Source: Fragilariopsis cylindrus CCMP1102 (taxonomy: Eukaryota; Bacillariophyta; Bacillariophyceae; Bacillariales; Bacillariaceae). From it: DNA of 64,000 nucleotides. The position numbers and the translations under genes were made by a program. Of this stretch, positions 22,271 to 34,600 are shown piece by piece (position 1 is the stretch's first letter; the number at the start of each line of letters is the position of its first letter). The notes beneath the pieces are model-generated. The model was not told where the DNA came from. It saw only the letters and a list, made by a program, of their open reading frames with translations, and searched no databases. The DNA is taken from contig FMBT01000304.1 in assembly GCA_900095095.1 (NCBI GenBank), positions 434,001 through 498,000 of the forward strand, written 5' to 3'.

Positions 22271-24294
22271 AATGATATGCTGTTGGGCTGGTCAATTCTT
22301 ACCTGAAAATATTGCATGCACTACTGTGGTCTAACACTGCCAAGAGAATTTCCCTACAGTATGCCCTGAGTGCGTGCATGCTTTGCTTTTAATTTTCTTG
22401 AGATAATAACATCACATACAAGTTTTACTGATTTATGGGAGGAGCACTGTGGTATTACACTGCAGTCCTGGCTTCTCTATATCTAGAGACCAACATAACT
22501 CCATTCTTTCAGTGTGTCTAAGGACAATGAGTCCCTTGGGAGAGAGAAGAAGGCATACTACTGTTGGCGCATACACCATGTGCGCTGCTGACATAACTAG
22601 AATTGTCCTAACGCTGCCTTACTCCTGCTTGCTAATGTGATGGGGTGGGCTGAAGTTCCGATGGTTACTCTTATCTTAGTAGTAGTAGTAGTAGTAGATA
22701 CAAAACTTCTACAAAGTGTAATCATCTTGGGCATGGCTGTTCATATCCCAAGGGTTGCATACCTATGAGCAGCGCAGGGGGGGGGGTCTCAGCTGTGGTC
22801 TAAGTCAATGCCTTAAAATTTGTATAAGTATGTTTCTGCTTTGATTTGGAAGGTAGTAAAAGAATATTATTTGGGGTACCCATCTATCCCAATGTCCAAG
22901 TGTGTACTTTCTTCAGATCTAGGAGAGTAGCTGTAACCTACTGTGGGAATAATATTCCTCTATATTATGCATAAGCATCTACTATTCAAAAGTGAATTGG
23001 TCCAAAGTTTGCATTGCATTGTTGTTGCATTGGTATCCAAGATAAGTGACTTGACTTAGACAAAACATTCCCCAAGACAAAGCATCCTGGCTGGTGGTGT
23101 GAGATGTTTGGCATGTCATGTGATGTTTGTCACAATAATTTGCTGGTGATGCTTAATACCACATCTCGCATGTCTTCCAACAAATACATGTGTGATAATA
23201 ATTGTTTACAGGTCATTCTCCTGCTTGTTTGTGTGGAAAGAAATTTTTGGCAGCAGAGGATCTTCTTTACCTCCACATCACCATGACCAAGATGGGAGAT
23301 AATATTAGCCATACCTTTATTATTGCTAACTGATCAATTAAATGCAACAACAACAGAGGAAACTGCATGCAGTATTAGTAGAAATGATGAATACAATATT
23401 ATTAGGTGAAGGAAAGGGACATTTCATGTGGTTTAATTTTACATCCTAAGAATGAATAGGTTTTTTACATAATTGTAGCAAGCAGGGTGGCGAGGTGCAC
23501 AAGAGAAAAGAATCACAGCAAATTGAATCACTCACTAGCTAAAAACAAAGGAGATATTACACTATATACTGTGCAGTGTTGTTTAACACCTGCATTACGC
23601 TGCGGTGGCAAATAGATACACACACCACCAAAAGAGAAGCAACTGGTGGTTCATAATGTCTATGTCTATCTATCTGTTACATTCTCAATGCAACATAACC
23701 TCAAATATTGCAAATGTGTGTTTGTGCATGTGTGTGTGTGTACCAACTGCATTTATTAATAGTTCACCACTAATCCATCCTTGGAACCTAGTAGTGCAGC
23801 AAACTCATAGTAGACCCTTATGCATTAGGTCTAGTGGCTTACCCTCCATAGCTTTCTGACACCATCGTTAAAAGTTCCACCTTGGTTGGTATAGAGCATA
23901 TTATTAAACCTCAATTTTTTTTTGATTATTAGTGAGTGCGTGTCTGCAATTCCTGTCATAAAAGCAAGTGTGCTGGTGAATATCCAGTTGGCCTGTTCCA
24001 AATGTACCACCAGATCAATGTGGTATTATCAGAAGATAGGTACCGCATAGCTATATTCTCTACTGAGGAGCATTTGGCAAAATCAGAATCATGTGCCCCT
24101 CCCAGAGCAGTAGTAGAGCAGAGGGAGGGAGAGAGAAGGAGATATGATCATTGGATTGATTCTTTTTGTTAAGAGTGTGTGGGAATGTTCCATTTCTGCA
24201 TTACTTGCACCTAGGTGCAGTGTATCACTTTTGTGCACATATTATATGACATGCCTTCCAACCATTATGCTGTGTATTATGCTGTGTGTGTGTG

Positions 24295-24328
<34 letters not shown>

Positions 24329-24980
24329 ATTTTTTAGATACCATTTTAGGTCATGATCATCTCTATCTAGTCAAATATTTCACTGACTGTGTATTACTGT
24401 TGACATGCCTTGATTCAACCCGCCACCACAGATCTGGAACTAATAACAATTAATGTAGTTTGCAATAAATCTGATGGTGGTTACATCAATCATTGTTGTT
24501 GCTACTACTAACCTTCCTCCAATCAAGATTCTTTTACCTTGGTATAGAGCTTGTGAAAACCTCATGTTACGTTGTGTTGTGTCATGTCATGAGAATTTGA
24601 ATTAGTGCTACACATCTGGAATTCCTGCATTAAACTTGTGCTGTAGGGAATGTCCTATGGGAACTGAGACTACTCCTACATGCATGTATGCATAATATAC
24701 TGCAGCATCGTAAATCTCTACCACCCTCCACCAACTTCATCATGATGTCTGTCTACACTTTGTATGGTCAATCAGCATAATGCATCCTTGATTGGTTTTA
24801 ATATGATTAATTTTGGAGGACAGGGGTAAACTGCAATTATATCTAGAATATTGGTGGGTTGGGATGATGATGCTTCTCATTCACAAGTAATATGTTCTGC
24901 TGAGGACAGTGAATTAATTCTGTATTCTAATTTACCTGGTGGTATGTTTAAATAATGAGATGTAGGTATTTTGGACCAAC
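22271..24980. other. Gene-free stretch with microsatellites
   Basis: No supported ORF. It holds a (TAG)n run at about 22677-22697, a poly-G run near 22778-22786, and a compound (TG)n(TA)n(TG)n tract at about 24276-24329. Its texture (TG/CA-rich, somewhat less A+T-rich) differs from genic flanks and resembles 29.5-30.6 kb and 40.7-42.1 kb, so older repeat DNA is plausible. Confidence 0.5.
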
Positions 24981-26512
24981 ATGATTTTTGATCAGAAATG
25001 AACAACAAAATATCTCATTTGAAAGGGTTTCAGAGGACAACACCAGATACGTTGGGTGAACTAGCATCCACATAGAGTACTAGAACATTGTGTTTGCCTC
25101 CTACAACTTTTCTGTTCTTGTGGTTGCGGAATGAAATTCATTTTGCTGTTGTGGAAGGCACACAAACAACATGAATTTTGATCAGAAATGAACAACAAAA
25201 TATCTCATTTGAAAGGGTTTCAGAGGACAACACCAGATAAGTTGGGTGCACTAGCATCCACATAGAGTACTAGAACCTTGTGTTTGCCTCCTACAACTTT
25301 TCTGTTCCTTTGGTTGCGGAATGAAATTCATTTTGCTGTTGTGGAAGGCAAACAAATAACATGATTTTTGATCAGAAATGAACAACAAAATATCTCATTT
25401 GAAAGGGTTTCAGAGGACAACACCAGATAAGTTGGGTGCACTAGCATCCACATAGAGTACTAGAACATTGTGTTTGCCTCCTACAACTTTTCTGTCCTTG
25501 TGGTTGCGGAATGATATTCATTTTGCTGGTGTGGAAGGCACACAAACAACATGAATTTTGATCAGAAATGAACAACAAAATATCTCATTTGAAAGGGTTT
25601 CAGAGGACAACACCAGATAAGTTGGGTGCACTAGCATCCACATAGAGTACTAGAACCTTGTGTTTGCCTCCTACAACTTTTCTGTTCCTTTGGTTGCGGA
25701 ATGAAATTCATTTTGCTGTTGTGGAAGGCAAACAAATAACATGATTTTTGATCAGAAATGAACAACAAAATATCTCATTTGAAAGGGTTGCAGAGGACAA
25801 CACCAGATAAGTTGGGTGCACTAGCATCCACATAGAGTACTAGAACCTTGTATTTGCCTCCTACAACTTTTCTGTTCCTTTGGTTGCGGAATAAAATTCA
25901 TTTTGCTGGTGTGGAAGGCAAACAAACAACATGATTTTTGATCAGAAATGAACAACAAAATATCTCATTTGAAAGGGTTGCAGAGGACAACACCAGATGA
26001 GTTGGGTGCAGTAGCTTCCATCATAACCATATCTACAAGGTCCTCATAATGCTTAGGTTTCTATGGATGTTATCAAGGTATAGGGTGGCTTTAACCACAA
26101 AATGGGCCATTTAGGCCCCAAAACAGGATTTTCCACTTTTGTGCAGACCTAAGCTAGATCATCAACACAAAGCACCAAGATTATGTTCCCTTTGGTATAT
26201 ATGGTGCGCTCCATCCATATTTTTTGGAATGATTCACCTTTTTTTGTGTACTGTATGTCCACAAAACACTGCAAATGGGTCATTTCTGGGGGTTATTTGA
26301 TGTGTGCTGTATGTGAGCCTGCATTATGAGATACCAGCCGGCTTAGGAGACTAAGGAATATAACAGTTCTCCATCAAATAGATCAATTGTAAACTTTATA
26401 CTTTATTTTTCCAAGAAAATGACTTTTTAGGTGTATAGACTTGATGCTAAAGTTGTTAGTACATAGTAGACTAACAATTACTAGTAAAATTTGGGCATGA
26501 TTTAGTTCTTAT
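24981..26512. mobile_element. Element B: 190-bp array plus right inverted-repeat arm
   Basis: The tandem array (24991 to about 26020) is followed by about 280 bp, partly similar in style to the inside of A, then an arm at about 26300-26512. That arm matches the reverse complement of 19937-20137: TGAGATACCAGCCGGCTTAG, CAATTGTAAACTTTATA, TTTTTAGGTGTATAGACTT and GGGCATGATTTAGTTCTTAT. No left arm precedes the array, so this copy is 5'-truncated, or it is the far end of one large 19937-26512 unit. Confidence 0.65.
24991..26020 (+). repeat. 190-bp tandem repeat, five units plus partial, dimeric higher-order pattern
   Basis: Units start ATCAGAAATGAACAAC at 24991, 25181, 25371, 25561, 25751 and 25941, spaced exactly 190 bp. 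Units 1 and 3 share AGAACATTG and CACACAAACAACATGAATTT. Units 2 and 4 share AGAACCTTG and AAACAAATAACATGATTTTT. Unit 5 is a variant of the second type. The array therefore alternates types, implying duplication of a 380-bp dimer. Confidence 0.92.
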
Positions 26513-27223
26513 GTACTACAGTAATGGTACTGTATCATTACTGACGCGCAATAGTACAAATGCGGGGAATTAATGCATTTTTTTCTCCATGCGCTGATGA
26601 AATGGGTGGCTATGATCACAAACATGAAGACGTCTGGCCGTTCTTTGTTTATAAGGTATCATTTTTCGAGGAAGCCGTTTTTGAATTTCTAAACTGTTTG
26701 GCGAATTGTATCTAAGTAAATGAAAGTCAAACACAACACAATTATATAATTTTATTAAGGGTTGGATACAACATAAAAAAAGATGGACGAGATTTTATAA
26801 ATTCTTTCTTCACATATTCTAATACTATGTGAAATTAAGAAATTAAGTGTCATTAATATAGACAAAGAAGAACACAAAAAAAGTAACGACAAAATCTCTT
26901 CGACGCGTCGCCTTTTCCATTAGCAGAAATTGGCGCCATCATCCTCCATCAACCCATCGATCAAAATCGCTTGTCTGTCAAGCAGCAGCCGCAAATCACA
27001 ATTCATTTCTTGTTCTTTACTGTTGAATAGAATAAGTCGTTGTCTCTGCCTTACTGCTGTACTATTATATCGTTTCGTTCGATCCTACTACTGTAACTCA
27101 CTTACAATCTATCTATTTATCTGTACAAGCAAGAGGAAGAAAAAGAAATTCTTCATCTCTAACCATCACAACAAAACAACAATAACAGAAGTAACAACAA
27201 TATAACATCAACTATAATCAACA
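26513..27223. other. 5' flank of the plastid-type gene
   Basis: A+T-rich. A frame at 26930-27205 starts with TTG and ends just before the next gene, with no domain; read as 5' UTR. CAACA/ACAAC repeats right before 27224 fit a diatom leader. Confidence 0.5.
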
Positions 27224-28813
27224 ATGATGAAACTTTCAAACAACGCTCTTGCACTCTTTTGTTTTATATCAACGACCAGCTATTATACTAATGGCTTTAT
27301 AGTCCGTCCAACGGCACCTAAGATTCCTGTTAATACTGGACTTGGATATATCAAAGAAGGATACGAGACAGGAATCGGTCCTGATATTTTAATAGGTCGT
27401 CGCAGCAAACAACAGCAAAAGAAACAGCAACAAGTACAAGAACAACAAGATCAACCACCACAAAAAGGGGTGGTTCAAGATGGTATTATTGATGCTGTTG
27501 TTATTGAAGAAGATTTCTATGACAACGACGTAAATGATTATGTAAACGACATAAACGCGAACGTCATTGCTGATGATGATGATAATACTATCAGTGAAAG
27601 ATTAAAACGTGATATATCATCTAAGTCTCCTTCAAGTGTATTTCCTGATTTATACGAATCAGAGAAGGAAGTGCTTCAACAACAACAACAAACAACCGGT
27701 TCTAGTATATGGGATACAACAACCGCAAAAATAATTCAGGGGGGATCATTACGGACATGGTCCATGGAAGTTCCAGAAGTGGATCACACACAGGTATTAA
27801 TGAGGAATTCATTCGGGTATCCAATCCGTGCCCAGTTAGATGTATATAACGGACCAGATAATGTACCAATGAAGTTAGCGGTATTTTCCACATGTGGATT
27901 AACACATCCATTTAGTTGTATTATTCCAACACCAGGTGATTCCAAACAATCTATTGGTATAAAAAATACTGGTCCAATGGAATTTCCAATTGAGGCTGTT
28001 GTGATTGCAGATGTAGAATCTGTACGTGAAAAACAAAATCATCAACAACAACAATCGCATCAGTCGCATCAGTCACAACAACAGCAACAGCAACAGGGTG
28101 GATATGGTGGATTTTATAGTACAGTTGGTCCAACAACAACCATGGTAGATTCTACTAATGAACCTGAAACATCATCATCGTCAACATCAACAACCATATC
28201 TACAACAGGACTTGGTTCATTTGTTGAACAATTACGTGAATTAGGTGATGTGCGTAAAATTGATGGTAGTTCTGCTGTTGCTGCATCATATGACGGATGT
28301 GATGGTGGTGGTGAAATATATGAATTTGAATCGAATGTTGATTCTGTACAAGTATTGATCGAGGCAATAGGTGGACGATCCTGTCAGGCACGGATTGAAT
28401 TAACATACGGTGACAGTGATGAAATTGTTCAAGTTATTGAACTTGCTATTGAAGATGGACGTGATCGTCCATTCTTTGCTGTTATTGACACACCAGCAAC
28501 AACTAATACGCGTACAACAACAACAAAGATTCGTATTGTTAATTTAGATAAATATTCGGCATTCCCATTACGTGCATGTGTTGAACCATATACTATTAGT
28601 GATGATGATGGTAATAATGGTAATGATGATGGTAATGATAATTACGAATACGGATACGATTGTGACAACAACAACAACTACGCCGCCTTCGACGGCGACG
28701 ACGACACCGCTGCATCAACTTTTAATTATGACGAGCATATATCATCAACAATTCCAGATTTTACTGTTCCCGTAGCATCATCAAATCCAGAAGAAAGTTT
28801 CGCAATGTATTAG
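27224..28813 (+). CDS. Probable plastid-targeted protein with two beta-rich repeats
   Basis: A single-exon, 529-residue protein from ATG 27224. Residues 1-24 form a signal peptide (LALFCFISTTSYYTNG) followed by Phe-25 and a basic, Pro-rich stretch (IVRPTAPKIP), as in the diatom plastid motif with +1 Phe. Gln-rich and acidic spacers follow. A conserved-looking block spans about residues 173-264 (GGSLRTWSMEVPEVD, VYNGPDNVPMKL, PFSCIIPTPG, IKNTGPMEFPIEA). A weaker repeat of it spans about 365-465 (IYEFESNVDSVQVLIEA, RPFFAVIDTP, FPLRACVEPY). I recall such blocks in uncharacterised diatom proteins; no activity is known. It could be a lumenal or stromal binding protein. The Asn/Asp-rich C-terminal tail is low complexity. 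Confidence 0.72.
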   Translation: MMKLSNNALALFCFISTTSYYTNGFIVRPTAPKIPVNTGLGYIKEGYETGIGPDILIGRRSKQQQKKQQQVQEQQDQPPQKGVVQDGIIDAVVIEEDFYDNDVNDYVNDINANVIADDDDNTISERLKRDISSKSPSSVFPDLYESEKEVLQQQQQTTGSSIWDTTTAKIIQGGSLRTWSMEVPEVDHTQVLMRNSFGYPIRAQLDVYNGPDNVPMKLAVFSTCGLTHPFSCIIPTPGDSKQSIGIKNTGPMEFPIEAVVIADVESVREKQNHQQQQSHQSHQSQQQQQQQGGYGGFYSTVGPTTTMVDSTNEPETSSSSTSTTISTTGLGSFVEQLRELGDVRKIDGSSAVAASYDGCDGGGEIYEFESNVDSVQVLIEAIGGRSCQARIELTYGDSDEIVQVIELAIEDGRDRPFFAVIDTPATTNTRTTTTKIRIVNLDKYSAFPLRACVEPYTISDDDGNNGNDDGNDNYEYGYDCDNNNNYAAFDGDDDTAASTFNYDEHISSTIPDFTVPVASSNPEESFAMY

Positions 28814-28899
28814 ATTATATCACACAAACAAAACAGATCAAAACCAACAATTAATGGTACTATCACACACAATACAAAACGATATTATAGCCAGCATGT

Positions 28900-28967
28900 A
28901 TCCAAATCGGATGGCGAAAAACTAGACCTTGGAGGTCTCGTTTCATTTCTCGCCATCCGATTTGGAT
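28900..28967. repeat. Perfect 18-bp inverted repeat downstream of 27224 gene
   Basis: ATCCAAATCGGATGGCGA (28900-28917) and its exact complement TCGCCATCCGATTTGGAT (28950-28967). The 32-base loop contains a second palindrome, AGACCTTGGAGGTCT (28924-28938). It lies about 85 bp after the stop codon, so it is probably transcribed in the 3' UTR and would fold as a stacked double hairpin. Confidence 0.85.
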
Positions 28968-30695
28968 GCTAGGCTTGGCTAGGCTAGGCTCCACGCCTCA
29001 ACAAATCAGCAATAGCAATAGCAATATCAATAATAACACCAACAGAATATACGATTTAAACAAGCATTATTCATTGCTGTTTTTGGTAAGACTTGGGGAG
29101 TCTTATCATCAACAGAAAAAGAAAGGCCGAGACGACTCTTCGTACTAATAATAAACTAGTAGGGAATCAGCAAGGAAAGAACGGAAGGTCAAACAAGAAA
29201 CAAACACAAACATTCATAAAACGCATGCTTGCATGCACGCACAGTTATCATAAGTGAACGTTCAACTTGAAGAAGAACGAAGAACTGGATAAACCTTGCA
29301 CTCGAAGAAATATTCATAACACAAAACATGAACTACTAATAAATTTAGAAATGAGAAGAAGAAAACTAATAATGTTGGCATACAGAAATAATTATCGTTA
29401 AATGTGAACCACGATGATCGTTTCTGTGTGCCGACGTTCTTTCTTTTCTTCTTTCTCATTTCTATCTAATATAGAGGATTGCAAGCAAAATCAATCGCAT
29501 CTACAGGCAGTATACTGTAGTACAATAATCTATAACATATAAGAATATAATCATCCAGCACTAACGAACTTACTATAGATACTGTAGGTAGTTCTATAGA
29601 CAGAGATATACCAATATGATCTGGGTACATACTGCAGCACATACAGCCTGTGCTTGTATCCGATTGGACAAGTAAATGTCTACCATATCCATGTTCATCT
29701 TATTACTTGATCTATGCATTTCAATTGTTCTGATGCTTTTTGACTTCTACTAGACAAACTGAAGTTGCATGATCTAATGATAGTCTTAGCTTATCACTGT
29801 AACACCGTCCCAATCATTCATGTGTCCCAGTAAACCATAGTCATGGGTGGTTAAATCTACAGGTACTACTATTATCATACCACTTTTAGTCAGATTACCA
29901 TTATAATGTGGAGCTAGGATCTGAAGCCCATCACCATTTCCTTCTGAGTTCACAGTCAAATACTATTGTGCTCTGCACCTCCTCCCCTCCAAATATTTTT
30001 GTATACCCCCCCCCCTCCTCCTCCCCTCAAGGCTCTGTAAAGGTTGGTGGGTTGATTTTATGTCTATTGTTTACCCCCCCCCCCCCCCCCCACCACCAGG
30101 ACTACATACTAAAAACTTCCTCCCATCAGAATCTGTCAGGTGATTTCCTATGAATTGTTTGTAAAATATCTTCTGTGCCTTGAAGGAAGAAGATGAACAG
30201 AAGTTTCTGGGCAGTCAGTTTCATTCATCATCTCCTCCAAGGATAAGGTATTCCCCCACCACCAACAAGCAGAATGATATCTAAAAAATTACACACACAA
30301 AATGCTAAACATACATCATCAACAGTAAATTATGGTGTCCCATGTCATGGCAGCATCAAACACCACCGGTCTATCAAGTTTGTGGGATATCATGTGTAAT
30401 GATTTGTCCCCTAGGTCCCTCCACACCCCGACCCTGTCCAGACCACCAATCACCCCATATAATTTCCATTCTTATTACACCAACAATTTTAATATTGATA
30501 GGTTCTGTGTATGACTCCAATACTTGGATGCAAGTAGTGAACAGATGCCTTTGAAAACAATAGATACACACATATCCCAAGCTAAATTTGATGAGAGGAT
30601 GAGATGAACATTTTTTTCTTTCTAGTCAAATTTTTATTTAGTTCCCCGTATCCTCCTCTTACAGACACTCTTTAAGTTGTCGCGCTCCATACATA

Positions 30696-30894
30696 CTTCC
30701 TCCAGTCAGCGTATAATAACTGCACGCTATCGTTTAAAAATTTAGGGTTTGTATTCTTTGTTTTTGATGTCTCTTAGGGTTAAAGTCACCCTTTTAAACG
30801 AGAAGATCTTAATATTTTAAGGTTTTAGCCTAATTTTACAAGCGCTAAATTTATAAACGATAGCGCGCGGTCATTAAGCGCTGACTGGAGGAAG
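30696..30894. mobile_element. 199-bp MITE with TA target duplication
   Basis: Perfect 16-bp TIRs, CTTCCTCCAGTCAGCG and CGCTGACTGGAGGAAG, are flanked by TA at 30694-30695 and 30895-30896. A longer imperfect inverted repeat continues inward (GCACGCTATCGTTTA against TAAACGATAGCGCGC). Length, lack of ORF and TA flanks fit a Tc1/mariner-type miniature element. A truncated relative lies at 5969-6061. Confidence 0.88.
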
Positions 30895-31607
30895 TATTTA
30901 TTGATATATTTTTGTTTGTTTTATCATTATTTTGATTCTTAAATTAATAATTGCGTTAAATCCTATTTTGTTTATTATTATTTTATATTATTTTTTCATT
31001 CGATTACTACTACTTCTAAAAGACGCACGCGGACTGACATGTAATTCATGATTGTTAAGTCTGATATAAACATTGTTAGTCAACTAACAACGAGCGATGT
31101 ATAAAAATATAGCATACAGTACTGTAGCCGAAAGGATAATAATAATTCAACTCTGGCCTTACAAAACTTTAATCCCATGGCGCATGTGCCCCGCCAAGAT
31201 TTAATACACTATTTTTAAATATTTTTTTTTGTATCAGTACGTACATAACCCTGACCATTAAATATTTATAGTTTAAATTTTTAATGAAATGTAACATTCT
31301 CTATGCTCATTTTATAAAGTATCAATCAAGATTTAAAAAAAAACAGACATGATACATACACAAAGTTTCCAAACAAATCTACAGTACTGTACATACGGCA
31401 CGAGCAGTAAATCTTTGGAGTGAAACGTCTTAGCAAGATTAGGAAAAACAGACGTAAGCTTACACATAAAAAAGTCTCAAACACAGACACAACGACAACA
31501 CAAGCAATATAACAGAAGATACTAGCTAGTACAGTAGGTACAACACAATGGTATAGGATTCTCTCGAAAAAACAAAAAAACGCGAAGAAAACCATAACTA
31601 AGAAAGT

Positions 31608-31646
31608 AAATTAAATTAAATTAAATTGAATTGAATTGAATTGAAT
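31608..31646. repeat. Pentanucleotide tract abutting start codon
   Basis: An (AAATT)n run passes into (GAATT)n and ends two bases before the ATG at 31648. It is a microsatellite in the immediate 5' leader, so length change would alter the leader without touching the frame. Confidence 0.8.
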
Positions 31647-31647
31647 T

Positions 31648-34600
31648 ATGTCTCCTTCTACTTCTTATTCTACGGACACAGATAATGAGGAGGAATACGA
31701 AACTGGAAATAAGACTACCAGCAATACTACTAGTAGGGGACGATCGCCTACTACTTTTACCACGAAAAGATCTATCGGCGAAGTCGAATCGGATGACGAA
31801 CAGTTCGCAACAGCTGGGAAGACGAGGAGGGAAGAGAAAAAGCAACGGCGCATTGTAACTGAAGAAGGGACGGGAGCAATAGAAGAAGAAGGGAATGACG
31901 AAGAAGAAGAAGAAGAAGGAGGAGAGAATGGCGACGACGAATCGGATGGTGAGGACGCTGATGAATCGGGTACTAACGAATTCGTCGTCTCTGGGATGAT
32001 GAAAAGGGATGGGAAAAAGCAACAGCAACGGCGCATTATTGGAATCGAATCATCCGGAGAAGGAGGAGGAGGAGGGAATGACGTGGACGAGGACGAGGAC
32101 GATGATGATGATGATGATGATGATGAAGAAGAAGACGAAGAAGGAGCAAAAGAAGAAGGAGCAGATGAAGGGGGAAACTATGGAACTTCTCAAAATCAAA
32201 AGCAACAGCAACAGCAACAGCAACAACCCTTCCATTTATTATCAGCTGTTGCAACAGCAACATTGAAGAATTTACCAGCTACTACATCGGCTTCAACAAC
32301 AGATTCAACCGCTACCCAACCCAATAAGTATGATGTATTAATTGCGGATCGTAGTATTGCAGATTTTCATGAAGGAAATAAAGAATACAAAACTATCTTA
32401 AATAAATTCTGTGCACAATATTTTGATATTTATGGTACTAAAGCAGGTAATGCCCATGATGGTTTTTATAATACTATGATTATTGATATGTTGTTTACTG
32501 CAGTAACAATAATTTCGTCCACTACTACGGATACAGAGACGGAAACGGAAACATCTGAAACTGAAGCAATAACAGGTCAAAGTTCAAGTCGTAAAACGGA
32601 CGAAGCAGCAGTAGAAGGAACAGGCCACGCCACTACTACCGGTAGTACAACTCCAACAGGTCAAAGTCAAACAACACGTACACGTAGATTCTTACAATCT
32701 CATATATCAGAGGGATTAGGAGTAACAACACATGAATGGATTGAATTAAATGAGAATGAAATTAAAATTAAATTAAAAAATGATTTATTTTGGTCAATCC
32801 GTAATAAAAAAATGGATGATAATAATAATGCTAATAATGCTAGGAAAGGAGCTGGAACTGGACCATCGACGAGTTCAAATGGCGGCGGCGGTTCATCATC
32901 ACGTTCTTATTTATCATCATCATCATCATCACCAACGCGACCACCGCCAACTTCACCATCAACACAGCTGCTTTTACCATCATCAATAGAGCAGAGATTG
33001 TTGTCGTCACCACTACAATCGCCGCAGCAGTCGCAGCCGCATCCGTCACTACAATCAAGATTGCATTTGCAATCACCAGTTGTCACTACGCTTCTTAATG
33101 TTGTACTAGAAAAAAATAAAATCATGAACCCACGTCAAGATGATATTTTATTTCCTTGTGATATAGATAGTAGCAGTGATGATATAGAAATAGGAACATT
33201 ATTATCTAATAGTGATGGGAATAAATATTTTGATCACGTATTAGAAATATATTCCAAGACTTATATTGGTTTATTCGCTACTGGTGGAGGTAGTAATGAT
33301 GGTGATGATAAAGAAAGTAGTTCAAGTGGTGGTGTAGATACTACAAACAATAATAATAATTCTACTACTACTGAAGAAGAAACAGATCAAAGAATTGTTA
33401 TTGATATGATATTAGATGAATTTAATAAAGATAATAAAAATAGAATAAGTAATAATCCTATCATTAGAAGTGATGGTACAAGGAATCGTTATGCTACAAA
33501 ATTGAAAAGACGTTTCTTAAAACAAGTTAAAGTTGAAGGAGTTCAACAGAGTAATGGAAGTGATGGTACAAAATCAAAAAGAACTTTCTTAAAACAAGGT
33601 AATACACACGGTCAAGTAATTAAACAAGATATGGATGATGATGATGATGAGCAGAAGAAGAATTCGAATTCGAATAATTATTCGAATTATTATTGGATTG
33701 AAATTAATACTAATACAAATACATATTGTAATGATAAATTTGTATTACGTCATAGAATTAAATGTGAATTATATAAACGTGTACGTGAAAAAATTGAAAT
33801 TGAATTTCGGAAACGTGGTATTAATATGAAAAAAATTAATGAGTTCAAACTACAAGAACAACAAGAAAAACACCGACAGCAACAACAAATAACACTTATT
33901 GAACAACTGCAACTACAACAACACCAAGACAATAATAAACAAGAACATCAACAAGAACATCAAAAGCATAATCGTCAACAGTATCATAATCCACCATCAA
34001 CAACATTATATCCTCTATCATCATCATCATATCCTCCATCTACAGGTTATCCATCATCATATCCTCCTGCTTCTCAGAATGTTCCAACTTCTACTACTAC
34101 GGGTTATCCGCTACCATCATATCCTCCTCCTACTTCGGGTTATAATTATCCGTACTCTATTTCTACTGCATCTCCTCCTCCTCATATGGCGGGAGGATCA
34201 GGATCAAGATCAAGATCAGGATCATCATCATTATCATCATCAGGACAAGGAGCTGCAGCGTCTGCTGGTGCTAGTGCTGGTGCTGCTGTTATAACGAAAT
34301 ATCCAATCACAATCAAGATCAACACCATAATGCTCATACTACTCATAATACTCAGCTATACCAACATCAATATCAACAACGACAACAACAATTTTGAAGT
34401 GCTCTACCGCCACCATCTGCCATGGCAATGTATCATCCACCACCAATATATCCTTCTCTTCTGCCTCCTTCGTATAATAGTAATCATCATTCAGCTATTC
34501 CTGTCCCTGTCCCTACTGCTGCTGCTGCTGTTGCACTACATTATCATCATCATCACCAACACCAGCAGAAGATGACGGCGACGACGACGAAGACGACGAT

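Larger units (their letters stand above)
28814..31647. other. Long intergenic: hairpin, MITE, poly-C tracts
   Basis: No gene supported over 2.8 kb. Contents listed separately: an 18-bp-stem hairpin at 28900-28967, a 199-bp MITE at 30696-30894 and a pentanucleotide tract before 31648. Poly-C runs occur near 30006-30014 and 30074-30091. The stretch 29540-30640 has the same TG/C-rich texture as 22.3-25 kb. Confidence 0.55.

Noticed and set aside
24991-26020. Regularly spaced repeat array considered as a CRISPR array
   Set aside because: The whole 190-bp unit repeats with no unique spacers, and the genome is eukaryotic with spliceosomal introns.
26930-27205. 91-codon frame just upstream of the plastid-type gene
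   Set aside because: It starts with TTG, has no domain and sits where the leader of the 27224 gene should be.
30001-30095. Poly-C tracts as structured regulatory elements
   Set aside because: Simple homopolymers also occur near 15993 and 41483 with no shared flanks; they are likely microsatellites or assembly artefacts.
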